Part shown: piece by piece, positions 21,769 to 35,799 of the stretch
Layout: every line of letters begins with the position of its first letter
Numbering within the stretch: position 1 is the stretch's first letter
From: Eretmocerus hayati
Taxonomy: Eukaryota; Arthropoda; Insecta; Hymenoptera; Aphelinidae
NCBI GenBank assembly: GCA_029851415.1
Contig: CM056741.1
Coordinates: 89,377,282 to 89,441,281, forward strand
Direction: 5' to 3'
Length of the DNA stretch: 64,000 nt
Translations under genes and position numbers: made by a program
Notes under the pieces: model-generated
What the model saw: the letters and a program-made list of their open reading frames with translations, nothing else
Told to the model about the DNA's origin: nothing
The model's database searches: none

Positions 21769-22749
21769 GGCATCATCAATGATACATGATCAGTCGATCT
21801 AAGGTCCTGTAGAGTTTTGGGTCCATTGGAACATCTTACAACCCACAGTGGCGTCATAACTGCGCGGATAACTGTCCAAAGCTCGATTTCTCCCTGTTTT
21901 GGGCCCCATAGCCGAGGGTGCTGACTGGTAATAAATTCTCTGGGCATTAGAGATAGTACGTGACTACTTGATCTAGGGTTTTGTGGAGTTTCGGGTCCAT
22001 TGGAACATCCTACAACCCACAGTGGCGTCATAACTGGGCAGATAACTGCTCAAAGCTTGATTTCGCCCTGTTTCGGGCCCCATAGCCGAGGGTGCTGACT
22101 GGTAATAAATCCTCTGGGCATCAGAGATAGTACGTGACTACATGAACTAGGGTTTTGTGGAGTTTCGGGTCCATTGGAACATCCTACAACCCACAGTGGC
22201 GTCATAACTGCGAAGATAACTGCTCAAAGCTCGATTTCGCCCTGTTTTGGGCCCCATAGCCGAGGGTGCTGACTGGTCATGAATTCTTTCGGCATCATTA
22301 ATGATATATAACCACTCGATCTAAGGTTTTGTGGAGTTTCGGGTCCGTTGGAACATCCTACAACCCACAGTGGCGTCATAACTGCGCGGATAACTGCTCA
22401 AAGCTCGATTTCGCCCTGTTTTGGGCCCCATAGCCGAGGGTGCTGACTGGTAATAAATTCTCTCGGCATCATCAATGATATATAACCACTCGATCTAGGG
22501 TTGTGTGGAGTTTCGGGTCCATTGGAACATCCTACAACCCACACTGGCGTCATAACTGGGCAGATAATTGCTCAAAGCTCGATTTCGCCCTGTTTTGGGC
22601 CACATAGCCGAGGGGGCTGACTGGTAATAAATTCTCTCGGCATCATCAATGATATATAACCACTCGATCTAAGGTTCTGTAGAGTTTCGGGTCCATTGGA
22701 ACATCCTACAACCCACAGTGGCGTCATAACTGCGCGGATAACTGCTCAA

Positions 22750-25700
22750 AGCTCGATTCCTCCCTGTTTTGGGCCCCATAGCCGAGGAACCTGACTGGTA
22801 ATAAATTCTCTGGGCATCAGAGATAGTACGTGATCTCTTGATCTAGGGTTTTGTGGAGTTTCGGGTCCGTTGGAACATCCTACAACCCACAGTGGCGTCA
22901 TAACTGGGCAGATAATTGCTCAAAGCTCGATTTCTCCCTGTTTTGGGCCCCATAGCCGAGGGTGCTGACTGGAAGTAAATTCTCTGGGCATCATCAATGA
23001 TACATAATCACTCGCTCTGAGGTTCTGTAGAGTTTAGGGTCCATTGGAACATCCTACAACCCACAGTGGCGTCATAACTGCGCGGATAACTGCTCAAAGC
23101 TCGATTTCTCCCTGTTTTGGGCCCCATAGCCGAGGGTCCTGACTGGTAATAAATTCTCTGGGCATCATCAATGATACATGATCACTCGATCTAAGGTTTT
23201 GTAGAGTTTCGGGTCCATTGGAACATCCTACAACCCACAGTGGCGTCAGAACTGCGCGGATAACTGCCCAAAGCTCGATTTCTCCCTGTTTTGGGCCCCA
23301 TAGCCGAGGGTGCTGACTGGTAATAAATTCTCTGGGCATCAGAGATAGTACGTGACTATTTGATCTAGGGTCCTGTAGAGTTTCGGGTCCATTGGAACAT
23401 CTTACAACCCACAGTGGCGTCATAACTGCGCGGATAACTGCCCAAAGCTTGATTTCGCCCTGTTTTGGGCCCCATAGCCGAGGGTGCTGACTGGTAATAA
23501 ATTACCTGGGCATCAGAGATAGTACGTGACTAGTTGATCAAGGGTTTTGTGGAGTTTCGGGTCCATTGGAACATCCTACAACCCGCAGTGGCGTCATAAC
23601 TGCGCAGATAACTGCTCAAAGCTCGATTTCTCCCTGTTTTCGGCCCCATTATCGAGGGTGCTGACTGGTAATAGATTCTCTGGGCATCAGAGATAGTACG
23701 TGACTACTTGATCTAGGGTTTTGTGGAGTTTCGGGTCCATTGGAACATCCTACAACCCACAGTGGCGTCATAACTGGGGGGATGATTGCTCAAAGCTCGA
23801 TTTCTCCCTGTTTTGGGCCCCATCGCCGAGGGTGCTGACTGGTAATAAATTCTCTGGGCATCATCAAGGATACATCATCACTCTATTTGAGGTTCTGTAG
23901 AGTTTTGGGTCCATTGGAACATCCTCCAACCCACAGTGGCGTCATAACTGCGCGGATAACTGCTCAAAGCTCGATTTCTCCCTGTTTTGGGCCCCATAGC
24001 CGAGGGTGCTGACTGGTAATGAATTCTCTGGGCATCAGAGATAGTACGTGACTACTTGATCTAGGGTTTTGTGGAGTTTCGGGTCCATTGGAACATCCTA
24101 CAACCAACAGTGGCGTCATAACTGCGCAGATAACTGCTCACAGCTCGATTTCGCCCTGTTTTGGGCCCCATAGCCGAGGGTCCTGACTGATAATAAATTC
24201 TCTGGGCATCATCAATGATACATGATCACTCGATCTAAGGTTCTGTAGAGTTTCGGGTCCATTGGAACATCTTGCAACCCACAGTGGCGTCATACCTGCG
24301 CGGATAACTGCCCAAAGCTCGATTTCTCCCTGTTTTGGGCTCCATAGCCGAGGGTGCTGACTGGTAATAAATCCTCTGGGCATCAGAGATAGGACGTGAC
24401 TACTTGATCTAGGGTTTTGTGGAGTTTCGGATCCATTGGATCATCCTACAACCCACAGTGGCGTCATAACTGGGCAGATAACTGCTCAAAGCTTGATTTC
24501 GCCCTGTTTCGGGCCCCATAGCCGAGGTTGCTGACTGGTAATAAATCCTCTGGGCATCAGAGATAGTACGTGACTACATGAACTAGGGTTTTGTGGAGTT
24601 TCGGGTCCATTGGAACATCCTACAACCCACAAAGGCGTCATAACTGCGAAGATAACTGCTCAAAGCTCGATTTCGCCCTGTTTTGGGCCCCATAGCCGAG
24701 GGTGCTGACTGGTCATGAATTCTTTCGGCATCATTAATGATATATAACCACTCGATCTAAGGTTTTGTGGAGTTTCGGGTCCGTTGGAACATCCTACAAC
24801 CCACAGTGGCGTCATAACTGCGCGGATAACTGCTCAAAGCTCGATTTCGCCCTGTTTTGGGCCCCATAGCCGAGGGTGCTGACTGGTAATAAATTCTCTC
24901 GGCATCATCAATGATATATAACCACTCGATCTAGGGTTTTGTGGAGTTTCGGGTCCATTGGAACATCCTACAACCCACACTGGCGTCATAACTGGGCAGA
25001 TAATTGCTCAAAGCTCGATTTCTCCCTGTTTTGGGCCCCATAGCCGAGGGTGCTGACTGGTAATAAATTGTCTTGGCAACATCATTTACACATAGTCACT
25101 CGATCTGAGGTTCTGTAGAGTTTTGGGTCCATTGGAACATCCTACAACCCACAGTGGCGTCATAACTGCGCGGATAACTGCTCAAAGCTCGATTTCTCCC
25201 TGTTTTGGGCCCCATAGCCGAGGGTGCTGACTGGTAATGAATTCTCTGGGCATCATCAATCATACATAGTCACTCGATCTAAGGTTCTGTAGAGTTTCGG
25301 GTCCATTGGAACATCTTACAACCCACAGTGGCGTCAGAACTGCGCGGATAACTGCCCAAAGCTCGATTTCTCCCTGTTTTGGGCCCCATAGCCGAGGAAC
25401 CTGACTGTTAATAAATTCTCTGGGCATCAGAGATAGTACGTGATCTCTTGATCTAGGGTTTTGTGGAGTTTCGGGTCCGTTGGAACATCCTACAACCCAC
25501 AGTGGCGTCATAACTGGGCAGATAATTGCTCAAAGCTCGATTTCTCCCTGTTTTGGGCCCCATAGCCGAGGGTGCTGACTGGAAATAAATTCTCTGGGCA
25601 TCATCAATGATACATAATCACTCGCTCTGAGGTTCTGTAGAGTTTTGGGTCCATTGGAACATCCTACAACCCACAGTGGCGTCATAACTGCGCGGATAAC

Positions 25701-27169
25701 TGCTCAAAGCTCGATTTCTCCCTGTTTTGGGCCCCATAGCCGAGGGTCCTGACTGGTAATAAATTCTCTGGGCATCATCAATGATACATGATCACTCGAT
25801 CTAAGGTTTTGTAGAGTTTCGGGTCCATTGGAACATCTTACAACCCACAGTGGCGTCAGAACTGCGCGGATAACTGCCCAAAGCTCGATTTCTCCCTGTT
25901 TTGGGCCCCATAGCCGAGGGTGCTGACTGGTAATAAATTCTCTGGGCATCAGAGATAGTACGTGACTATTTGATCTAGGGTCCTGTAGAGTTTCGGGTCC
26001 ATTGGAACATCTTACAACCCACAGTGGCGTCATAACTGCGCGGATAACTGCCCAAAGCTTGATTTCGCCCTGTTTTGGGCCCCATAGCCGAGGGTGCTGA
26101 CTGGTAATAAATTCCCTGGGCATCAGAGATAGTACGTGACTAGTTGATCAAGGGTTTTGTGGAGTTTCGGGTCCATTGGAACATCCTACAACCCGCAGTG
26201 GCGTCATAACTGCGCAGATAACTGCTCAAAGCTCGATTTCTCCCTGTTTTCGGCCCCATTATCGAGGGTGCTGACTGGTAATAGATTCTCTGGGCATCAG
26301 AGATAGTACGTGACTACTTGATCTAGGGTTTTGTGGAGTTTCGGGTCCATTGGAACATCCTACAACCCACAGTGGCGTCATAACTGGGGGGATGATTGCT
26401 CAAAGCTCGATTTCTCCCTGTTTTGGGCCCCATAGCCGAGGGTGCTGACTGGTAATAAATTCTCTGGGCATCATCAAGGATACATCATCACTCTATCTGA
26501 GGTTCTGTAGAGTTTTGGGTCCATTGGAACATCCTCCAACCCACAGTGGCGTCATAACTGCGCGGATAACTGCTCAAAGCTCGATTTCTCCCTGTTTTGG
26601 GCCCCATAGCCGAGGGTGCTGACTGGTAATGAATTCTCTGGGCATCAGAGATAGTACGTGACTACTTGATCTAGGGTTTTGTGGAGTTTCGGGTCCATTG
26701 GAACATCCTACAACCAACAGTGGCGTCAGAACTGCGCAGATAACTGCTCACAGCTCGATTTCGCCCTGTTTTGGGCCCCATAGCCGAGGGTCCTGACTGA
26801 TAATAAATTCTCTGGGCATCATCAATGATACATGATCACTCGATCTAAGGTTCTGTAGAGTTTCGGGTCCATTGGAACATCTTGCAACCCACAGTGGCGT
26901 CATACCTGCGCGGATAACTGCCCAAAGCTCGATTTCTCCCTGTTTTGGGCTCCACAGCCGAGGGTGCTGACTGGTAATAAATCCTCTGGGCATCAGAGAT
27001 AGTACGTGACTACTTGATCTAGGGTTTTGTGGAGTTTCGGATCCATTGGATCATCCTACAACCCACAGTGGCGTCATAACTGGGCAGATAACTGCTCAAA
27101 GCTTGATTTCGCCCTGTTTCGGGCCCCATAGCCGAGGGTGCTGACTGGTAATAAATCCTCTGGGCATCA
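22750..27169 (+). repeat. Tandem duplication of 15 monomers (2610 bp)
   Basis: About 22750-24560 recurs at 25360-27169. Rare variants shared at this offset include TTTTCGGCCCCATTATCGAG (about 23637 and 26247), TACCTGCGCGG (near 24293 and 26903) and the CATCAAGGATACATCATCACTCTAT monomer. Similarity drops at 24560/27170, where the monomer class switches. Confidence 0.8.
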
Positions 27170-29929
27170 TCAATGATACATGATCACTCGATCTAAGGTT
27201 CTGTAGAGTTTCGGGTCCATTGGAACATCTTACAACCCACAGTGGCGTCAGAACTGCGCGGATAACTGCCCAAAGCTCGATTTCTCCCTGTTTTGGGCCC
27301 CATAGCCGAGGGTGCTGACTGGTAATAAATTCTCTGGGCATCAGAGATAGTACGTGACTATTTGATCTAGGGTCCTGTAGAGTTTCGGGTCCATTGGAAC
27401 ATCTTACAACCCACAGTGGCGTCATAACTGCGCGGATAACTGCCCAAAGCTTGATTTCGCCCTGTTTTGGGCCCCATAGCCGAGGGTGCTGGCTGGTAAT
27501 AAATTCCCTGGGCATCAGAGATAGTACGTGACTACTTGATAAAGGGTTTTGTGGAGTTTCGGGTCCATTGGAACATCCTACAACCCGCAGTGGCGTCATA
27601 ACTGCGCAGATAACTGCTCAAAGCTCGATTTCTCCCTGTTTTGGGCCCCATAGCCGAGGGTGCTGACTGGTAATAGATTCTCTGGGCATCAGAGATAGTA
27701 CGTGACTACTTGATCTAGGGTTTTGTGGAGTTTCGGGTCCATTGGAACACCCTACAACCCACAGTGGCGACATAACTGCGCAGATAACTGCTCAAAGCTC
27801 GTTTTCGCCCTGTTTTGGGCCCCATATTCGAGGGTCACGACTAGTAATGAATTCTCTGGGCATCATCAATGATACATGATCACTCGATCTAAGGTTCTGT
27901 AGAGTTTTGGGTCCATTGGAACATCTTACAACCCACAGTGGCGTCATAACTGCGCGGATAACTGCCCAAAGCTCAATTGCTCCCTGTTTTGGGCCCCATA
28001 GCCGAGGAACCTGACTGGTAATAAATCCTCTGGGCATCAGAGATAGTACGTGACTACTTGATCGAGGGTTTTGTGGAGTTTCGGGTCCGTTGGAACATCC
28101 TACAACCCACAGTGGCGTCATAACTGGGGGGATGATTGCTCAAAGCTCGATTTCTCCCTGTTTTGGGCCCCATAGCCGAGGGTGCTGACTGGTAATAAAT
28201 TCTCTGGGCATCATCAATTATACATAGTCACTCGATCTAAGGTTCTGTAGAGTTTTGGGTCCATTGGAACATCCTACAACCCACAGTGGCGTCATAACTG
28301 CGCGGATAACTGCTCAAAGCTCGATTTCTCCCTGTTTTGGGCCCCATAGCCGAGGAACCTGACTGGTAATAAATCCTCTGGGCATCAGAGATAGTACGTG
28401 ACTACTTGATCGAGGGTTTTGTGGAGTTTCGGGTCCATTGGAACATCCTACAACCCACAGTGGCGTCATAACTGCGCAGATAACTGCTCGGAGCTCGATT
28501 TCGCCCTGTTTTGGGCCCCATAGCCGAGGGTCCTGCCTGGTAATAAATTCTATGGGCATCATCAATGATACATGATCACTCGATCTAAGGTTCTGTAGAG
28601 TTTCGGGTCCATTGGAACATCTTGCAACCCACAGTGGCGTCATAACTGCGCGGATAACTGCCCATAGCTCGATTTCTCCCTGTTTTGGGCCCCATAGCCG
28701 AGAAGGCTGACTGGTAATGAATTCTCTGGGCATCAGAGATAGTACGTGACTACTTGATCTAGGGTTTTGTGGAGTTTCGGATCCATTGGAACATCCTACA
28801 ACCCACAGTGGCGTCATAACTGGGCAGATAACTGCTCAAAGCTTGATTTCGCCCTGTTTCGGGCCCCATAGCCGAGGGTGCTGACTGGTAATAAATTGTC
28901 TGGGCATCATCAATTATACATAGTCACTCGATCTAAGGTTTTGTAGAGTTTTGGGTCCATTGGAACATCCTACAACCCACAGTGGCGTCATAACTGCGCG
29001 GATATTTGCTCAAAGCTCGATTTCTCCCTGTTTTGGGCCCCATAGCCGAGGGTGCTGACTGGTAATAAATTGTCTGGGCATCATCAATTATACATAGTCA
29101 CTCGATCTAAGGTTCTGTAGAGTTTTGGGTCCATTGGAACATCCTACAACCCACAGTGGCGTCATAACTGCGCGGATAACTGCTCAAAGCTCGATTTCTC
29201 CCTGTTTTGGGCCCCATAGCCGAGGATGCTGACTGGTAATGAATTCTCTGGGCATCAGAGATAGTACGTGACTACTTGATCTAGGGTTTTGTGGAGTTTC
29301 GGGTCCATTGGAACATCCTACAACCCACAGTGGCGTCATAACTGCGCAGATAACTGCTCACAGCTCGATTTCGCCCTGTTTTGGGCCCCATAGCCGAGGG
29401 TCCTGACTGGTAATAAATTCTCTGGGCATCATCAATGATACATGATCACTCGATCTAAGGTTCTGTAGAATTTCGGGTCCATTGGAACATCTTGCAACCC
29501 ACAGTGGCGTCATAACTGCGCGGATAACTGCCCAAAGCTCGATTTCTCCCTGTTTTGGGCTCCATAGCCGAGGGGGCTGACTGGTAATGAATTCTCTGGG
29601 CATCAGAGATAGTACGTGACTACTTGATCTAGGGTTTTGTGGAGTTTCGGGTCCATTGGAACATCCTACAACCCACAGTGGCGTCATAACTGGGCAGATA
29701 ACTGCTCAAAGCTTGATTTCGCCCTGTTTCGGGCCCCATAGCCGAGGGTGCTGACTGGTAATGAATCCTCTGGGCATCAGAGATAGTACGTGACTACTTG
29801 ATCTAGGGTTTTGTGGAGTTTCGGGTCCGTTGGAACATCCTACAACCCACAGTGGCGTCATAACTGGGAGATGATTGCTCAAAGCTCGATTTCTCCCTGT
29901 TTTGGGCCCCATAGCCGAGGGTGCTGACT

Positions 29930-32900
29930 GGTAATAAATTCACTGGGCATCATCAATGATACATCATCACTCGATCTGAGGTTCTGTAGAGTTTTGGGTC
30001 CATTGGAACATCCTACAACCCACAGTGGCGTCATAACTGCGCGGGTAACTGCTCAAAGCTCGATTTCTCCCTGTTTTGGGCCCCATAGCCGAGGGTGCTG
30101 ACTGGTAATAGATTCTCTGGGCATCAGGGATAGTACGTGACTACTTTTTCTAGGGTTTTGTGGAGTTTCGGGTCCATTGGAACATCCTACAACCCACAGT
30201 GGCGTCATAACTGCGCAGATAACTGCTCGGAGCTCGATTTCGCCCTGTTTTGGGCCCCATAGCCGAGGGTCCTGCCTGGTAATAAATTCTATGGGCATCA
30301 TCAATGATACATGATCACTCGATCGAAGGTTCTGTAGAGTTTTGGGTCCATTGGAACATCCTACAACCCACAGTGGCGTCATAACTGCGCGGATAACTGC
30401 TCAAAGCTCGATTTCTCCCTGTTTTGGGCCCCATAGCCGAGGGTGCTGACTGGTAATAAATTGTCTGGGCATCATGAATTATACATAGTCACTCGATCTA
30501 AGGTTCTGTAGAGTTTTGGGTCCATTGGAACATCCTACAACCCACAGTGGCGTCATAACTGCGCGGATAACTGCTCAAAGCTCGATTTCTCCCTGTTTTG
30601 GGCCCCATAGCCGAGGGTGCTGACTGGTAATGAATTCTCTGGGCAACAGAGATAGTACGTGACTACTTGATCTAGGGTTTTGTGGAGTTTCGGGTCCATT
30701 GGAACATCCTACAACCCACAGTGGCGTCATAACTGCGCAGATTACTGCTCACAGCTCGATTTCGCCCTGTTTTGGGCCCCATAGCCGAGGGTCCTGACTG
30801 GTAATAAATTCTCTGGGCATCATCAATGATACATGATCACTCGATCTGAGGTTCTGTAGAGTTTCGGGTCCATTGGAACATCTTGCAACCCACAGTGGCG
30901 TCATAACTGCGCGGATAACTGCCCAAAGCTCGATTTCTCCCTGTTTTGGGCTCCATAGCCGAGGGTGCTGACTGGTAATGAATCCTCTGGGCATCAGAGA
31001 TAGTACGTGACTACTTGATCTAGGGTTTTGTGGAGTTTCGGATCCATTGGATCATCCTACATCCCACAGTGGCGTCATAACTGCGCGGATAACTGCTCAA
31101 AGCTCGATTTCTCCCTGTTTTGGGCCCCATAGCCGAGGGTGCTGACTGGTAATGAATTCTCTGGGCATCAGAGATAGTACGTGACTACTTGATCTAGGGT
31201 TTTGTGGAGTTTCGGGTCCATTGGAACATCCTACAACCCACAGTGGCGTCATAACTGCGCAGATAACTGCTCACAGCTCGATTTCTCCCTGTTTTGGGCC
31301 CCATAGCCGAGGGTGCTGACTGGTAATAGATTCTCTGGGCATCAGAGATAGTACGTGACTACTTTTTCTAGGGTTTTGTGGAGTTTCGGGTCCATTGGAA
31401 CATCCTACAACCCACAGTGGCGTCATAACTGCGCAGATAACTGCTCGGAGCTCGATTTCGCCCTGTTTTGGGCCCCATAGCCGAGGGTCCTGCCTGGTAA
31501 TAAATTCTATGGGCATCATCAATGATACATGATCACTCGATCTAAGGTTCTGTAGAGTTTTGGGTCCATTGGAACATCCTACAACCCACAGTGGCGTCAT
31601 AACTGCGCGGATAACTGCTCAAAGCTCGATTTCTCCCTGTTTTGGGCCCCATAGCCGAGGGTGCTGACTGGTAATAAATTCTCTGGGCATCATCAATGAT
31701 ACATGATCACTCGATCTGAGGTTCTGTAGAGTTTTGGGTCCATTGGAACATCCTACAACCCACAGTGGCGTCATAACTGCGCAGATAACTGCTCACAGCT
31801 CGATTTCTCCCTGTTTTGGGCCCCATAGCCGAGGGTGCTGACTGGTAATAGATTCTCTGGGCATCAGAGATAGTACGTGACTACTTTTTCTAGGGTTTTG
31901 TGGAGTTTCGGGTCCATTGGAACATCCTACAACCCACAGTGGCGTCATAACTGCGCAGATAACTGCTCACAGCTCGATTTCGCCCTGTTTTGGGCCCCAT
32001 AGCCGAGGGTCCTGACTGGTAATAAATTCTCTGGGCATCATCAATGATACATGATCACTCGATCTGAGGTTCTGTAGAGTTTCGGGTCCATTGGAACATC
32101 TTGCAACCCACAGTGGCGTCATAACTGCGCGGATAACTGCCCAAAGCTCGATTTCTCCCTGTTTTGGGCTCCATAGCCGAGGGTGCTGACTGGTAATGAA
32201 TCCTCTGGGCATAAGAGATAGTACGTGACTACTTGATCTAGGGTTTTGTGGAGTTTCGGATCCATTGGATCATCCTACATCCCACAGTGGCGTCATAACT
32301 GCGCGGATAACTGCTCAAAGCTCGATTTCTCCCTGTTTTGGGCCCCATAGCCGAGGGTGCTGACTGGTAATGAATTCTCTGGGCATCAGAGATAGTACGT
32401 GACTACTTGATCTAGGGTTTTGTGGAGTTTCGGGTCCATTGGAACATCCTACAACCCACAGTGGCGTCATAACTGCGCAGATAACTGCTCACAGCTCGAT
32501 TTCGCCCTGTTTTGGGCCCCATAGCCGAGGGTCCTGACTGGTAATAAATTCTCTGGGCATCATCAATGATACATGATCACTCGATCTAAGGTTCTGTAGA
32601 GTTTCGGGTCCATTGGAACATCTTGCAACCCACAGTGGCGTCATAACTGCGCGGATAACTGCCCAAAGCTCGATTTCTCCCTGTTTTGGGCTCCATAGCC
32701 GAGGGGGCTGACTGGTAATGAATCCTCTGGGCATCAGAGATAGTACGTGACTACTTGATCTAGGGTTTTGTGGAGTTTCGGATCCATTGGAACATCCTAC
32801 AACCCACAGTGGCGTCATAACTGGGCAGATAACTGCTCAAAGCTTGATTTCGCCCTGTTTCGGGCCCCATAGCCGAGGGTGCTGACTGGTAATGAATCCT

Positions 32901-35790
32901 CTGGGCATCAGAAATAGTACGTGACTACTTGATCTAGGGTTTTGTGGAGTTTCGGGTCCGTTGGAACATCCTACAACCCACAGTGGCGTCATAACTGGGG
33001 AAATGATTGCTCAAAGCTCGATTTCTCCCTGTTTTGGGCCCCATAGCCGAGGGTGCTGACTGGTAATAAATTCTCTGGGCATCATTAATGATACATCATC
33101 ACTCGATCTGAGGTTCTGTAGAGTTTTGGGTCCATTGGAACATCCTACAACCCACAGTGGCGTCATAACTGCGCAGATAACTGCTCACAGCTCGATTTCT
33201 CCCTGTTTTGGGCCCCATAGCCGAGGGTGCTGACTGGTAATAGATTCTCTGGGCATCAGAGATAGTACGTGACTACTTTTTCTAGGGTTTTGTGGAGTTT
33301 CGGGTCCATTGGAACATCCTACAACCCACAGTGGCGTCATAACTGCGCAGATAACTGCTCGGAGCTCGATTTCGCCCTGTTTTGGGCTCCATAGCCGAGG
33401 GTCCTGCCTGGTAATAAATTCTATGGGCATCATCAATGATACATGATCACTCGATCTAAGGTTCTGTAGAGTTTTGGGTCCATTGGAACATCCTACAACC
33501 CACAGTGGCGTCATAACTGCGCGGATAACTGCTCAAAGCTCGATTTCTCCCTGTTTTGGGCCCCATAGCCGAGGGTGCTGACTGGTAATAAATTCTCTGG
33601 GCATCATCAATGATACATGATCACTCGATCTGAGGTTCTGTAGAGTTTTGGGTCCATTGGAACATCCTACAACCCACAGTGGCGTCATAACTGCGCAGAT
33701 AACTGCTCACAGCTCGATTTCTCCCTGTTTTGGGCCCCATAGCCGAGGACGCTGACTGGTAATAGATTCTCTGGGCATCAGAGATAGTACGTGACTACTT
33801 TTTCTAGGGTTTTGTGGAGTTTCGGGTCCATTGGAACATCCTACAACCCACAGTGGCGTCATAACTGCGCAGATAACTGCTCACAGCTCGATTTCGCCCT
33901 GTTTTGGGCCCCATAGCCGAGGGTCCTGACTGGTAATAAATTCTCTGGGCATCATCAATGATACATGATCACTCGATCTGAGGTTCTGTAGAGTTTCGGG
34001 TCCATTGGAACATCTTGCAACCCACAGTGGCGTCATAACTGCGCGGATAACTGCCCAAAGCTCGATTTCTCCCTGTTTTGGGCTCCATAGCCGAGGGTGC
34101 TGACTGGTAATGAATCCTCTGGGCATCAGAGATAGTACGTGACTACTTGATCTAGGGTTTTGTGGAGTTTCGGATCCATTGGATCATCCTACATCCCACA
34201 GTGGCGTCATAACTGCGCGGATAACTGCTCAAAGCTCGATTTCTCCCTGTTTTGGGCCCCATAGCCGAGGGTGCTGACTGGTAATGAATTCTCTGGGCAT
34301 CAGAGATAGTACGTGACTACTTGATCTAGGGTTTTGTGGAGTTTCGGGTCCATTGGAACATCCTACAACCCACAGTGGCGTCATAACTGCGCAGATAACT
34401 GCTCACAGCTCGATTTCGCCCTGTTTTGGGCCCCATAGCCGAGGGTCCTGACTGGTAATAAATTCTCTGGGCATCATCAATGATACATGATCACTCGATC
34501 TAAGGTTCTGTAGAGTTTCGGGTCCATTGGAACATCTTGCAACCCACAGTGGCGTCATAACTGCGCGGATAACTGCCCAAAGCTCGATTTCTCCCTGTTT
34601 TGGGCTCCATAGCCGAGGGGGCTGACTGGTAATGAATCCTCTGGGCATCAGAGATAGTACGTGACTACTTGATCTAGGGTTTTGTGGAGTTTCGGATCCA
34701 TTGGAACATCCTACAACCCACAGTGGCGTCATAACTGGGCAGATAACTGCTCAAAGCTTGATTTCGCCCTGTTTCGGGCCCCATAGCCGAGGGTGCTGAC
34801 TGGTAATGAATCCTCTGGGCATCAGAGATAGTACGTGACTACTTGATCTAGGGTTTTGTGGAGTTTCGGGTCCGTTGGAACATCCTACAACCCACAGTGG
34901 CGTCATAACTGGGGAAATGATTGCTCAAAGCTCGATTTCTCCCTGTTTTGGGCCCCATAGCCGAGGGTGCTGACTGGTAATAAATTCTCTGGGCATCATC
35001 AATGATACATGATCACTCGATCTGAGGTTCTGTAGAGTTTTGGGTCCATTGGAACATCCTACAACCCACAGTGGCGTCATAACTGCGCAGATAACTGCTC
35101 ACAGCTCGATTTCTCCCTGTTTTGGGCCCCATAGCCGAGGGTGCTGACTGGTAATAGATTCTCTGGGCATCAGAGATAGTACGTGACTAATTTTTCTAGG
35201 GTTTTGTGGAGTTTCGGGTCCATTGGAACATCCTACAACCCACAGTGGCGTCATAACTGCGCAGATAACTGCTCACAGCTCGATTTCGCCCTGTTTTGGG
35301 CCCCATAGCCGAGGGTCCTGACTGGTAATAAATTCTCTGGGCATCATCAATGATACATGATCACTCGATCTGAGGTTCTGTAGAGTTTCGGGTCCATTGG
35401 AACATCTTGCAACCCACAGTGGCGTCATAACTGCGCGGATAACTGCCCAAAGCTCGATTTCTCCCTGTTTTGGGCTCCATAGCCGAGGGTGCTGACTGGT
35501 AATGAATCCTCTGGGCATCAGAGATAGTACGTGACTACTTGATCTAGGGTTTTGTGGAGTTTCGGATCCATTGGATCATCCTACATCCCACAGTGGCGTC
35601 ATAACTGCGCGGATAACTGCTCAAAGCTCGATTTCTCCCTGTTTTGGGCCCCATAGCCGAGGGTGCTGACTGGTGATGAATTCTCTGGGCATCAGAGATA
35701 GTACGTGACTACTTGATCTAGGGTTTTGTGGAGTTTCGGGTCCATTGGAACATCCTACAACCCACAGTGGCGTCATAACTGCGCAGATAA
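29930..35790 (+). repeat. Block of 7-, 8- and 11-monomer duplications
   Basis: The rare CTACTTTTTCTAGGG variant and its neighbours recur with offsets 1218 bp (7 monomers; 30053 to 31271), 1914 bp (11; 31271 to 33185, 32489 to 34403) and 1392 bp (8; 33881 to 35273, 34403 to 35795). Unit size changes along the block, which points to successive unequal exchanges with different breakpoints. Confidence 0.75.
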
Positions 35791-35799
35791 CTGCTCACA